A stretch of DNA of 64,000 bases. Source: Defluviitaleaceae bacterium. Its GTDB lineage: Bacteria; Bacillota; Clostridia; Lachnospirales; WQUN01. The position numbers were made by a program, and so were the translations under genes. Below the pieces are notes generated by a model. It was not told where the DNA came from and searched no databases. It saw nothing but the letters and a program-made list of their open reading frames with translations. Of this stretch, positions 33,482 through 43,105 are shown piece after piece; the stretch's first letter is position 1; every line of letters starts with the position of its first letter. The stretch spans positions 46,228 through 110,227 of the forward strand of contig WRAH01000007.1 of assembly GCA_009780315.1 (NCBI GenBank), in the 5' to 3' direction.

Positions 33482-34483
33482 ATGGATATGCTATATTTTG
33501 TTTTGCAACACACCATGTTTTTCATGATACCTCTGTTGATTGTTGCACTAGGCGGATTGTTTTCTGAAAAGTCAGGTGTTGTCAACATTGCCCTTGAAGG
33601 TAAAATGGTATTGGGCGCATTTACTGGAACAATGTTTATCCGCCATATTCAGCACTCCATTGACGACAGGTTAGCAGAAGGGCTTGAACTGACAGGAATG
33701 TTAAACATACTTAGCAATCCTGTGCCTTTGTTGTTTACCGCACTGTTGCTATCTGCCCTTACAGGTGTTGCCGTTTCACTTTTACATGCCTTTGCGTCTA
33801 TTAACTTAAAAGCAAATCAGGTCATCAGTGGTGTTGCCATCAATATGTTTGCCCCTGCGCTTGCTATTTATGTTGCAATGCTTGTATTAGAAGTGCAGCA
33901 CGTACGTTTTACAAATCAATTTAGAATAGAAAGTGTGCGTGTGCTTGGGGATATTCCTATACTTGGGCCGATTCTATTTCAAAATGCATACATTACAACG
34001 TATTTAGGGTTCTTGATTCTTGCGGTTACTGCATTTGTGCTTTACAAAACAAAGTTTGGTTTACGTCTCAGGGCTTGTGGTGAGCATCCTCAAGCGGCGG
34101 ATTCGGTGGGTGTTAGTGTAGCCAAAATGCGTTACGCAGGTGTGTTGACTTCAGGAGTTTTGGCTGGAATTGGCGGACTGATTTGGGTTCTTCCAATATC
34201 AAACGAATTTAGTGGCTCTGTGGGTGGTTATGGATTCTTGGCTTTGGCCGTGCTTATTTTTGGTGCATGGAAACCACAACGCATTTTACTTGCCTCGCTA
34301 TTCTTTGGTTTCATGCAAACCATTGCGGCAGCCAATACAGCCATTGCATTTTTGCCAGCCATTCCTGCACAGTTCTACAGAATGACACCGTTTATTGCGA
34401 CCTTGATAGTGCTTGCATTTACTTCCAAAAATACAATGGCTCCAAAAGCCGCTGGGCAACCCTATGATAAAGGCGGCAGATAA
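33482..34483 (+). CDS. Nucleoside-type ABC transporter permease 2
   Basis: 333 residues, ~8-9 TM helices. Family features: MIPLLIVALGGLFSEKSGVVNIALEG near the N-terminus, LHAFASINLKANQVISGVAINM, the coupling loop GLRLRACGEHPQAADSVGV and the C-terminal GYGFLALAVLIFG. The start sits directly after an 11-codon leader, and its 3' end overlaps the PfkB kinase gene by 20 nt. Membrane partner of permease 1. Confidence 0.93.
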   Translation: MDMLYFVLQHTMFFMIPLLIVALGGLFSEKSGVVNIALEGKMVLGAFTGTMFIRHIQHSIDDRLAEGLELTGMLNILSNPVPLLFTALLLSALTGVAVSLLHAFASINLKANQVISGVAINMFAPALAIYVAMLVLEVQHVRFTNQFRIESVRVLGDIPILGPILFQNAYITTYLGFLILAVTAFVLYKTKFGLRLRACGEHPQAADSVGVSVAKMRYAGVLTSGVLAGIGGLIWVLPISNEFSGSVGGYGFLALAVLIFGAWKPQRILLASLFFGFMQTIAAANTAIAFLPAIPAQFYRMTPFIATLIVLAFTSKNTMAPKAAGQPYDKGGR

Positions 34484-35411
34484 TAAAATAACCGTTGTCA
34501 ATTTAAACCCTTGTATAGATTGGGAATATCGAGTACCTGAGTTTACTTTTGGTGGAATGAACCGCATAAACCCTACCCGCAAAGATATTGCGGGTAAAGG
34601 GTTGAATGTGTGCATTGCGCTTAAAAACTTAGGACTTGACCCATTATGCATAGGGTTTAATTTTATGGAAAATGGCGCATTGATAGAAAACACACTGAAC
34701 CAACGCGGAATCCGTCACAATTTTGTAGCGGTAGAAGGTGCAATCCGCGTGAATATTAAGCTTTACGAAGAATCCAGTAAAATCATGACAGAGCTAAATC
34801 AACCAGGTACATTTGTAAATAACGATGCACAAGAAAAATTACTAAATTCTATCAAAGGCAACGCTATTCTGGTGCTTAGTGGAAGCCGTCCTGCTGGAGT
34901 TTCTGAGGATTTTTATGCAAAAATATGTAGGCAATGGCAAGGAAAAGTTTTCTTGGATACAGAAGGTAAGGCTTTGAAAATAGCAATTGATACTGCACCA
35001 CCATTTGCCATAAAGCCAAATCTTTTTGAGCTGGAAAGCACCTTTGGTGTAAGCTTAAAAGAACCAAGTGATATCGCTCAATTTTGTCGTAAACAACTTA
35101 TAAGTAAAGGTATCCAAATTGTTTGTGTGTCAATGGGTGCAAATGGTGCAGTACTTGTAACACCTGAACATGCCTATTTCAGCCCTGCCTTAAATATTGA
35201 TGTCAAAGGCGTTCAAGGCGCAGGGGATGCTATGGTTGCAGGTATGATTTACGGCATTGTCAAAAACGTGCCAGATTGTGATTTGTTAAAATATGCCATG
35301 TCTGCCGCCACCGCAAGTGTCATACGGGATGGGACAGAAATGTGTAGTTTTGAAGACTTCATCATATATTCAAGAAAAGTTCCCTCTAGGTCTTTACCAT
35401 TTCTAAAATGA
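34464..35411 (+). CDS. PfkB-family sugar kinase (1-phosphofructokinase/tagatose-6-P kinase-like)
   Basis: 315 residues from the ATG at 34464, overlapping the permease-2 gene. Ribokinase fold with the hexose-phosphate branch signature: NLNPCIDWEY near the N-terminus, AGKGLNVCIALKNLG (43-57) and the catalytic loop GAGDAMVAG (Asp255). LacC/FruK proteins phosphorylate fructose-1-P or tagatose-6-P. Its overlap with a nucleoside-type transporter suggests it acts on a sugar or sugar phosphate released from the imported riboside, but no FruA PTS or aldolase is nearby. Specificity is open. The ribosome binding site is weak, consistent with coupling to the permease. Confidence 0.85.
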   Translation: MIKAADNKITVVNLNPCIDWEYRVPEFTFGGMNRINPTRKDIAGKGLNVCIALKNLGLDPLCIGFNFMENGALIENTLNQRGIRHNFVAVEGAIRVNIKLYEESSKIMTELNQPGTFVNNDAQEKLLNSIKGNAILVLSGSRPAGVSEDFYAKICRQWQGKVFLDTEGKALKIAIDTAPPFAIKPNLFELESTFGVSLKEPSDIAQFCRKQLISKGIQIVCVSMGANGAVLVTPEHAYFSPALNIDVKGVQGAGDAMVAGMIYGIVKNVPDCDLLKYAMSAATASVIRDGTEMCSFEDFIIYSRKVPSRSLPFLK

Positions 35412-35629
35412 AGATAAAAGCAATAGGAACAATAAATAATAGAATGTATTTGCAGTAAAAATATCCCTAATATATAATATTACATAGTTTGACATGTTGT
35501 ATATGATGGAAAAGATATATTGGAAAGAAAATGGCAAATAAAGTTTGATTATAAGTAAACTTTCTATTTTGCGAATAATCATGTATAATTCCTACTACTG
35601 ACAAATTCTTAAATTAAGTGAGGGAACTT

Positions 35630-37228
35630 ATGAACCTCCTTTTAGTGGACGGCGACGAATCTAATATCAGAAATTTCAGAGCGCATATTCGCAAAACTTT
35701 CCCTAGTGTACGCATTGTAGGGCATTTTTCAGAAATTTCAAAAGATATCATACCTGCCGTGCGTGACTTAAAGCCTGATTTGATTTTAGCAGATATCAGA
35801 TTTTTTGGCGGTCTTCATTTTGTGCGTTTTAAGGACATTCATGATACATTTCCAAATATAAAATTTTTAGTATATGGTACGTTCAACGATTCTGACTATA
35901 TGAAACGAGGGCGTGAGTTTGGTGTACTTGACTTCATGTATCGGCCTGTAAAGCCGTCTGAATTGAACCGCTGTTTAGAAATGGCAACAGGATTTTTTAA
36001 AAAAGCGGAAGAAACCCGCCGTCAAACAAAAGTCGTAGAAGATGCATACCAAAAGCAAATTTCTCAGTATGAAGAAATCTTTTTGCGTTCGCTAATGGAT
36101 GGTGACATGAACCGCGAAACGGAAATTCGTGATGGCTTTAGCTATTTTAATATCCCATTTGATGTTGGATTTTCTGTTTTTATTATTCGCATAGACCATT
36201 ACCGCCGTGTGGTTCAAAACCTAACAGAAATGCAAAAGCATATGAAAGTTATCAATGTGCTTGGCATAGTGGAAGATGCACTGCGCGAATATAAGTCTAA
36301 AGCATTTATCCGCAGCTTTCATGAGGTGACGGTTATACTCAATAATCATATGTCTGTAGAGGATAAGGTGCTTTTAGGGGACCGTATAAAGCATATGATT
36401 TTAGAAAAGACAAATACTAGATGTACCATTGGCATAGGACGGACATATCCATCACCTATGGAAATTGCCATTTCCTCACGAGAAGCCGACGCGTCATTTG
36501 GTTATCGTTTTCGCATGGGTTATCACGCAGTGATTCCCATTGAATTTGTTGAACCTCATAATAATATTACATTTCGCTACCCTCATGCACGTGAGCGGCG
36601 GCTGGTTTATTCCGCTGTAGTTGGCGATTATGAATATTGCAAGGGGCTTCTTTCAGAACTCTTTACCGCATTATCACAAGCGGGGCAACTACCTGATAAT
36701 CTTGTGGCTAAAATTGTTATGACTATCGTGTTCCGCATTAGCCGTTATATTAGTGAGCAAAATCTACCCTTTGCGGGAGATGTTGCCAAGTATTTTCCCA
36801 CAGCAGATATTTTACGGTTGGTAACAATTGATGATGGATATGCATTTTTAGATAAATCACTGAAAGATTTTTGTAAATTTGTTGGCAAGTATCATTCAAA
36901 GGATTCATCACGGTTACACATTGTAGCCAAGGAGTATATCCAAAAACATTATTTTGAAAGTTTTTCGATAGTCAAAATTGCAGTAAAATTAGGCACAACA
37001 CCTGAAACATTAAATAAAGTATTTATGGAGCGCGAGCGTATCATGCTTTTTGATTATGTCATGTGGGTACGTGTGCAGGCGGCACAGCAACAGTTAAAAA
37101 ACAGCGCGACAGAGGAAGAAATTATTGCTGTACAAGTGGGCTTTGATGATGTGAAGTATTTTCGCTCTATTTTTAAAAAATATGTTGGAGAAACCCCAGC
37201 AGAATACCGCACACATTCACAAGGGTAG
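35630..37228 (+). CDS. Response regulator with REC, central and AraC-type HTH domains
   Basis: 532 residues from the ATG at 35630 (GTGAGGGAACTT site). REC domain 1-120: acidic pocket LLVDGDE, phospho-Asp in LILADIRFF, Lys in RPVKPSEL. The middle (~135-390) contains a CdaR/GGDEF-degenerate-like segment (CTIGIGRTYPSPMEIAISSREA). The C-terminal ~100 residues are an AraC/XylS double HTH (KIAVKLGTTPETLNKVFMER; VQVGFDDVKYFRSIFKKYVGETPAEYR). This is the YesN-type arrangement, normally paired with a membrane histidine kinase. None is adjacent. It may regulate the preceding transporter, which lies 219 bp upstream. Confidence 0.9.
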   Translation: MNLLLVDGDESNIRNFRAHIRKTFPSVRIVGHFSEISKDIIPAVRDLKPDLILADIRFFGGLHFVRFKDIHDTFPNIKFLVYGTFNDSDYMKRGREFGVLDFMYRPVKPSELNRCLEMATGFFKKAEETRRQTKVVEDAYQKQISQYEEIFLRSLMDGDMNRETEIRDGFSYFNIPFDVGFSVFIIRIDHYRRVVQNLTEMQKHMKVINVLGIVEDALREYKSKAFIRSFHEVTVILNNHMSVEDKVLLGDRIKHMILEKTNTRCTIGIGRTYPSPMEIAISSREADASFGYRFRMGYHAVIPIEFVEPHNNITFRYPHARERRLVYSAVVGDYEYCKGLLSELFTALSQAGQLPDNLVAKIVMTIVFRISRYISEQNLPFAGDVAKYFPTADILRLVTIDDGYAFLDKSLKDFCKFVGKYHSKDSSRLHIVAKEYIQKHYFESFSIVKIAVKLGTTPETLNKVFMERERIMLFDYVMWVRVQAAQQQLKNSATEEEIIAVQVGFDDVKYFRSIFKKYVGETPAEYRTHSQG

Positions 37229-37289
37229 ATAAATCATATATTTTGTATTATAATTCATGGACTTTTACTAAGAGAGGGGATGTTGAGCA

Positions 37290-39476
37290 ATGGCGAATAG
37301 TGGTGTAATCGCACAAGCATATGAAAATTTAGTGACAGAAATAAAAGTCTATCGTCCAGACCTCCCCTTATATACCCTGGAAGCTGCCTATAAATTGGCA
37401 GTAAAGGCGCATGAAGGGCAGTTTCGCTCATCTGGTGAGCCATTTGTTGTCCACCCGCTTTCTGTTGCGAAAATTCTTGCGGAAATTAGAACGGATATGG
37501 AGTCTATAATTGCCGCTATTTTACATGATGTCGTTGAAGACACAGATTATGATATAGAGGATATTAAACAGCAATTTGGGGAAGATGTCGCACTGATTGT
37601 AGATGGTGTTACAAAAATTGAGAAAGTTGCCTATACGTCTAAAACAGATGAGCAAGCTGAAAATTATCGTAAAATGTTTTTCCATATGGCACAAGATGTT
37701 CGTGTTTTACTTGTTAAAATCGCCGACCGTTTGCATAACATGCGTACACTGGATGCACGTCCAGAGCATAAGCAAGTCATTGTCGCCCGCGAAACACTGG
37801 ATATTTACGCGCCCCTTGCACATCGTTTGGGCATCGCAAAACTTCGCTATGAGTTGGAAGAACTTGGCTTTAAATATCATGACCGCATATTTTACAATGA
37901 ATTAGCCAAAAAAGTGGAAATAAAACTAGCAGAGCGGCAAGAAATTGTAGAGCAGTTAATTGCAGAAATCCGTCGTCGTTTAGAAGCGGATAAAATTGAG
38001 GCTATTGTTGTAGGTCGTCCAAAGCGTTTTTATAGTATTCACAAGAAAATGGTCAGCAAGGGTAAGGCATTGGATGAAATTTATGACTTATATGCTGTGC
38101 GTGTTTTGGTAGAAAAAGCAAGTGAGTGTTATGAAGTTTTAGGACGCTTGCATGAAATGTATACCCCTGTCCCTGGGCGGTTTAAAGATTATATTGGCAT
38201 GAAAAAACCCAATGGATACCAGTCTATTCACACCACACTGATGGGACCGGGAGAACCTTTTGAGGTGCAAATTCGCACACATGAAATGCATAATGTCGCA
38301 AAATTTGGTATCGCGGCCCATTGGAAATATAAAGCCAGTGGTAAAGAAGCCAAAGACCAATGGTTGCAAGAAATAATGGACCAGCAACGCAATGTAAAGG
38401 ACAATGAGGAATTTCTTGATGTTTTAAAGACAGATTTAAGCGCGTTTAAAGGGCATATCTATTGTTTCACGCCTGAAAATAGAATCATCTCACTTGTTGA
38501 AGGTGCATGTGTCATTGATTTTGCTTATGCCGTTCACTCTGCGTTGGGAAATCGCATGATTGGGGCGCGGGTTAACGGGAAGATGGTTGCGGTAAATCAT
38601 GTCCTTGAAACAGGCGACCGTGTAGAAATTATCGATAGTCAAAATTCAAAAGGTCCAAATCGTGATTGGCTTAAAATTGTAAAGTCTGCGTCTGCACGTT
38701 CAAAAATAACCCAATGGTTTAACCGTGAAAACCGTGACGAGAACATAAGAAAAGGGCGCGAAGCTTTAGAAAATGAAGCAGATGAAGTAAAAATTCCATT
38801 GGCAGAACTTTTGGCAAATGGACGAGAAACTGATATTTTAAATAGGTTTAATTGCCGTAACATGGAAAATTTATTTGTAATGATTGGCGTAGGCGGTCTG
38901 CGTGAAAAATTGGTCATAAACCACCTTTGCCGGGAGTATGAGAAAGTTCAACCTCCGCCAAGTGATGACGAGCTGATTAAAAACCTCATAGACGCAGGGG
39001 GAAAAAACGAAAACCGCAAGAAAACCAGCGGAATCATTATCAAAGGCATTGGTGATACTGCTGTGCGTTTTGGCAAGTGTTGCGGCCCATTGCCGGGGGA
39101 TGAAATTACTGGCTTTGTTACCCGTGGGCGGGGGCTAACCGTACACCGTACCGATTGTGTTAATGTGATTCACATGGATGAATTTGACCGCCGCCGTCTT
39201 TTGGATGCACAGTGGCATGTTCCAGAAAAATCAGGACACACTTTCCACACCGACCTTAGAATGGTTTATACAGACCGTGAAGGTCTTATGGCTGACGTTT
39301 CCCGTGTACTTTCCGAAGAAAAAGTGAAAGTAAAGTCTATGACTGCCCGCTCAATTCAAGGTGAGGCAATCATGACCATGGGCATAGAACTTGCCGATGG
39401 CGACCAACTAAACAGAATTACTATACGTTTAAAAAATGAAATAGGTGCCCACGAAATAGAAAGAGTTCACGTGTAG
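37290..39476 (+). CDS. rel: Bifunctional (p)ppGpp synthetase/hydrolase (RelA/SpoT homologue)
   Basis: 728 residues, full-length Rel. HD hydrolase domain with HDVVEDTD and the metal-binding RLHNMRT (~60-150); synthetase domain with GRPKRFYSIHKKM and GRFKDYIGMKKPNGYQSIHT (~240-340); TGS domain (~400-460; CFTPENRIISL, VIDFAYAVHSALG); zinc-finger-like and C-terminal ACT domain (~655-728; MVYTDREGLMADVSRVL). It makes and degrades the stringent-response alarmone. The ATG follows AGAGAGGGGATGTTGAGCA. It begins a rel-hemZ-hisS run in one direction, with hemZ starting 2 nt after its stop. Confidence 0.97.
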   Translation: MANSGVIAQAYENLVTEIKVYRPDLPLYTLEAAYKLAVKAHEGQFRSSGEPFVVHPLSVAKILAEIRTDMESIIAAILHDVVEDTDYDIEDIKQQFGEDVALIVDGVTKIEKVAYTSKTDEQAENYRKMFFHMAQDVRVLLVKIADRLHNMRTLDARPEHKQVIVARETLDIYAPLAHRLGIAKLRYELEELGFKYHDRIFYNELAKKVEIKLAERQEIVEQLIAEIRRRLEADKIEAIVVGRPKRFYSIHKKMVSKGKALDEIYDLYAVRVLVEKASECYEVLGRLHEMYTPVPGRFKDYIGMKKPNGYQSIHTTLMGPGEPFEVQIRTHEMHNVAKFGIAAHWKYKASGKEAKDQWLQEIMDQQRNVKDNEEFLDVLKTDLSAFKGHIYCFTPENRIISLVEGACVIDFAYAVHSALGNRMIGARVNGKMVAVNHVLETGDRVEIIDSQNSKGPNRDWLKIVKSASARSKITQWFNRENRDENIRKGREALENEADEVKIPLAELLANGRETDILNRFNCRNMENLFVMIGVGGLREKLVINHLCREYEKVQPPPSDDELIKNLIDAGGKNENRKKTSGIIIKGIGDTAVRFGKCCGPLPGDEITGFVTRGRGLTVHRTDCVNVIHMDEFDRRRLLDAQWHVPEKSGHTFHTDLRMVYTDREGLMADVSRVLSEEKVKVKSMTARSIQGEAIMTMGIELADGDQLNRITIRLKNEIGAHEIERVHV

Positions 39477-39478
39477 TT

Positions 39479-40879
39479 ATGCTATACGTGTTACATAACC
39501 ATGGGCATATCAATGAGTTGCAAACAATGGTGCAGGTCTTTTTTCCCAATGAAAAATTCAATGCTGTGGATGTACGGCATGAAACAATCGATAGAGAAGC
39601 GGCTTTTATTATTGAATCCCGCATGGATTTGGACATCATTTTTGCAGGTGTTTACCAAAAAAATAAATGTCTTGCAGAATATTCATGGGATTTGAATAAT
39701 ATATCCCCATTTTTAAATGAACGCCGCGTGATTATGTTATGCCTGTATCATGTCTTACAGCAGGCAGTAGGGGCAAGTACGCCATGGGGGGCTCTCACAG
39801 GCATCCGTCCATCAAAGCTAGTGAGAGAATGGCTGGACAACCATCACCATGAAGCCGAAATACTCACAACACTAACCGAAACATACTGGGTCTGTAAAGA
39901 AAAAGCCCAGTTGGCAATCACCGTAGCCCATGCAGAAAAGCGTCTCACCCCGCCACCTGCTACAATCGGAATATATGTAAGCATTCCATTTTGTCCAACA
40001 CGATGTATTTACTGCTCTTTCAATACAGCACACAAACCCGCGGGTATAGATTTGCAAGAACAGTATTCTGCCGCTTTAATAAGGGAATGCTTTGAAAAAG
40101 CTGCCCAAGCACGCGCAATGGGCGCAACCATTTCATCCATATATATAGGCGGAGGAACACCAACTATTTTGTCGGAAAACTTATTAGAAAAAGTGCTTAA
40201 TGCAATAGGTGAAAACTTTGGTTCTGCAACAGAATACACCGTAGAAGCAGGACGACCTGATACCTTAACCCCAGCAAAATTAAAACTCATGCGGCAGTAT
40301 GGCGTAAACCGCATTGCGGTAAACCCTCAAACCCTCAATGATAAAACACTGTCTGCCATAGGGCGGGTGCATACATCAGCAGATTTTTTCACGGCATTTG
40401 AAGCGGCACGGGAGGCTGGCTTTGCCTGTATAAATACAGATTTAATCGCAGGTCTGCCCGATGAAACTGCCGATGATATGCACCGCAGCATGGAGGCATT
40501 GGCAAAACTTGCACCTGAAAATATAACCATTCACACGCTGGCGGTAAAGCGCGCATCCATCCTAAAAGATAAAGGTGTTATTGCTTCATCACTGTCACCC
40601 ATTGCTGAAATGTTGTCTATTGCATCGAAGGCTTGCGCACAAATGGGGCTTTCGCCTTATTATTTATACCGTCAAAAAAACATGGTAGGGTTATTTGAAA
40701 ACGTAGGTTATAGTAAGCCTAATCATGAGTGTTTGTACAACATAGGCATGATGGCAGAAGTGCAAACAATTTTAGGCATAGGGGCTGGCGCGGTCACTAA
40801 ATATGTAGAGGGAAACAAAATATCACGAGAATTTAACGCAAAAAATCCAGAAATTTATATAGAGCGGAGATGTAAATGA
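39479..40879 (+). CDS. hemZ: HemZ-type radical SAM coproporphyrinogen dehydrogenase-like protein
   Basis: 466 residues. An N-terminal ~160-residue domain with TPWGALTGIRPSKL, typical of HemZ, is followed by a radical SAM core: CxxxCxxC at Cys172, Cys176 and Cys179 (CPTRCIYC), the next residues SFNTAH, IYIGGGTPT and the Glu-rich EYTVEAGRPD. HemN/HemZ proteins perform oxygen-independent oxidation steps in heme synthesis or related radical chemistry; many clostridial HemZ have unproved substrates. It sits between rel and hisS, a common clostridial order, and overlaps hisS by 4 nt. Confidence 0.93.
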   Translation: MLYVLHNHGHINELQTMVQVFFPNEKFNAVDVRHETIDREAAFIIESRMDLDIIFAGVYQKNKCLAEYSWDLNNISPFLNERRVIMLCLYHVLQQAVGASTPWGALTGIRPSKLVREWLDNHHHEAEILTTLTETYWVCKEKAQLAITVAHAEKRLTPPPATIGIYVSIPFCPTRCIYCSFNTAHKPAGIDLQEQYSAALIRECFEKAAQARAMGATISSIYIGGGTPTILSENLLEKVLNAIGENFGSATEYTVEAGRPDTLTPAKLKLMRQYGVNRIAVNPQTLNDKTLSAIGRVHTSADFFTAFEAAREAGFACINTDLIAGLPDETADDMHRSMEALAKLAPENITIHTLAVKRASILKDKGVIASSLSPIAEMLSIASKACAQMGLSPYYLYRQKNMVGLFENVGYSKPNHECLYNIGMMAEVQTILGIGAGAVTKYVEGNKISREFNAKNPEIYIERRCK

Positions 40880-42126
40880 TGATTCAAGCACCCAAGGGAA
40901 CACGTGATGTATATGGGGATGAAATGAAAATTTGGCGGCATATTGAAAGCAAAGTCCGTTCAATTACAGACGCATTTGGTTATTCTGAAATTCGTACGCC
41001 TATTTTTGAATCTACAGACCTTTTTTTGCGGGGTGTAGGTGACACTACCGACATTGTGCAAAAGGAAATGTATACTTTTGAAGACAAAGGCGGGCGTAGT
41101 ATGACCCTTCGCCCAGAACTTACTGCTGGTGTAGCCCGCGCCTATATAGAGCGGGGAATGCATAGCAAGCCGCAACCCACCCGCCTTTGGTATATTGGTC
41201 CCAATTTTAGATATGAAAACCCACAGGCAGGGCGGTATCGTCAGCATTATCAATTTGGCGTAGAAGTTTTTGGTGCAAGTACCCCTGCTACAGAAGCAGA
41301 AGTTATTTCCCTTGGGTGGGAATTGCTGGCTTCCCTTGGTGTAAAAGATGTATCTTTGCATATTAACAGTATAGGTTGTCCCAGTTGTCGCAAAGTCTAT
41401 CATGAAAATTTGCGTGGGTTTATTGAAGCCCGCATAGACTCATTATGCGGACTATGCCGCACCCGTGCCGATAAAAACCCCTTACGCATTCTTGATTGCA
41501 AAAACCCTGCATGTCAAGAGATTCTAAAGGATGCGCCATCTGTATTAGATGCCTTAGACGATGAATGCCGCAATCATTTTGAAGATTTGCAAAAACTTCT
41601 TACGGGTTTTGGTATTCCTTTCATGGTCAATTCAAAGGTCGTGCGTGGACTTGATTACTATACCCGAACTGTTTTTGAATTTATCCGAGAAGGTGAATCT
41701 ACAGTCATAGGCGGTGGACGGTATGACGGGTTAATTGCCCAAGTAGGAGGGGCAGATACCCCTGGCGTAGGTTTTGGTATGGGCATTGAGCGTTTGGTAC
41801 TTCTGCTGCAAAAGCAAGCACTTATGTCTGTCACTGATGACACACCTCAAATTTTCATAGGCAGTGCTGACGGGCAAGGCTTTATCGCGGCGCAAAAATT
41901 GGTATACGGTTTACGCAAAAAAGGCTTCCGTGCCGAAAGTGATTTATTAGGGCGTAGTGTAAAGGCTCAAATGAAATATGCTGACAAAATAAATGCCCAG
42001 AACACAATGATTCTAGGCGAGAATGAATTATCGCAAAACGAGGCAAAGATAAAAAACATGCAAACAGGTGAGCAAACAACAATTTTACTGGATTCAATTG
42101 GGGAACATCTTAACTCGCTTTTTTAA
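40876..42126 (+). CDS. hisS: Histidyl-tRNA synthetase
   Basis: 416 residues; class II synthetase. Motif 1 (GYSEIRTPIFE), motif 2 (YIGPNFRYENPQAGRYRQHYQFG), HisA block (VVRGLDYYTRTVFEF) and motif 3 (GVGFGMGIERL) are all present, and the C-terminal anticodon-binding domain covers ~325-416. A short Cys-rich insert between motifs 2 and 3 (GCPSCRKVY, LCGLCRTR) is common in Firmicute HisRS. The start overlaps the hemZ stop (ATGATG). The gene ends overlapping the convergent asd by 17 bp with no terminator between them. Confidence 0.97.
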   Translation: MMIQAPKGTRDVYGDEMKIWRHIESKVRSITDAFGYSEIRTPIFESTDLFLRGVGDTTDIVQKEMYTFEDKGGRSMTLRPELTAGVARAYIERGMHSKPQPTRLWYIGPNFRYENPQAGRYRQHYQFGVEVFGASTPATEAEVISLGWELLASLGVKDVSLHINSIGCPSCRKVYHENLRGFIEARIDSLCGLCRTRADKNPLRILDCKNPACQEILKDAPSVLDALDDECRNHFEDLQKLLTGFGIPFMVNSKVVRGLDYYTRTVFEFIREGESTVIGGGRYDGLIAQVGGADTPGVGFGMGIERLVLLLQKQALMSVTDDTPQIFIGSADGQGFIAAQKLVYGLRKKGFRAESDLLGRSVKAQMKYADKINAQNTMILGENELSQNEAKIKNMQTGEQTTILLDSIGEHLNSLF

Positions 42127-43105
42127 CGATTAGCTCTAAAATCTGCACTGCGTTTAAAGCCGCACCCTTACGTGTATTGTCGCAAGAAATCCACATGTTT
42201 AAGCTGTTAGGTAAGCTATCATCACGTCTAATGCGCCCAACAAATACGGAATCTGTACCCTCGGCGGTGATGGGCATGGGATAGATATTGTTTAAGGGGT
42301 CATCAGACAAGACTACCCCAAGTGATTTTGATAACATTTGACGGATATCTTCCAGCTTAAATGCTTCGTTTAGTGTTACATTGATTGAAAGACTATGTCC
42401 GATTTTAACAGGCACACGCACACATGTTGCGGTGACTGGAAGCTCTGGCTGATGTAACATTTTGCGAATTTCTGCCATCAGTTTTTTTTCTTCCCCTGTG
42501 TATCCGTCTGCATGAAAACGGTCTATATGGGGGATTAAATTAAATGCAATTGGATGTTGGAACTGATTGGGTGCTTTACCATTTGCGGTGTTTTCTAAAT
42601 CCTCCATGCCGCCAACACCTGCGCCTGATACGGATTGATAGGTGGAAATCACCAATCGCTTTAACCCAAAAGTTTTTTGCAAGGGTTTTAATGCCACCAC
42701 CGCAGGTGCGGCGCAACAATTTGGATTAGCGATGATTCCTCGGTTCATCAAAATAATATCCTCTCCATTGACTTCTGGCACAATCAATGGAATGTCCGTC
42801 TCCATACGCCATGCCGATGAATTGTCTATAACGATGCACCCCGCTTCTACAGCGATGGGTGCATATTTTTTACTCAGTTCATTACTGACACCAAATAGGG
42901 CATACTGTATTCCTCTGTTCTCAAAAACAGAGGGGGTTAGTTCTTCAATGGTAATGTCTTTTCCGCAAAATTTTATTTTTTGCCCTGCTGAACGTCCAGA
43001 GGCAAATAAAAATATCTCATCTACAGGAAATTTACGTGTTTCAAGAATTTTTATAAAATTTCTACCCACCATGCCAGACGCACCGACGATTGCAATTTTA
43101 TTCAT
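42110..43105 (-). CDS. asd: Aspartate-semialdehyde dehydrogenase
   Basis: 331 residues from the ATG at 43105 (TTGGAGATAAAA site). NADP-binding N-terminus IVGASGMVGRNF; catalytic Cys in NPNCCAAPAVVAL (~130); substrate Arg and His in the dimer domain (RVPVKIGHS). It makes L-aspartate semialdehyde for lysine, threonine, methionine and diaminopimelate. It starts inside the lysC 3' end, so Ask and Asd are translationally coupled. No lysine or T-box riboswitch precedes the pair. Confidence 0.96.
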   Translation of the reverse strand: MNKIAIVGASGMVGRNFIKILETRKFPVDEIFLFASGRSAGQKIKFCGKDITIEELTPSVFENRGIQYALFGVSNELSKKYAPIAVEAGCIVIDNSSAWRMETDIPLIVPEVNGEDIILMNRGIIANPNCCAAPAVVALKPLQKTFGLKRLVISTYQSVSGAGVGGMEDLENTANGKAPNQFQHPIAFNLIPHIDRFHADGYTGEEKKLMAEIRKMLHQPELPVTATCVRVPVKIGHSLSINVTLNEAFKLEDIRQMLSKSLGVVLSDDPLNNIYPMPITAEGTDSVFVGRIRRDDSLPNSLNMWISCDNTRKGAALNAVQILELIVKKAS

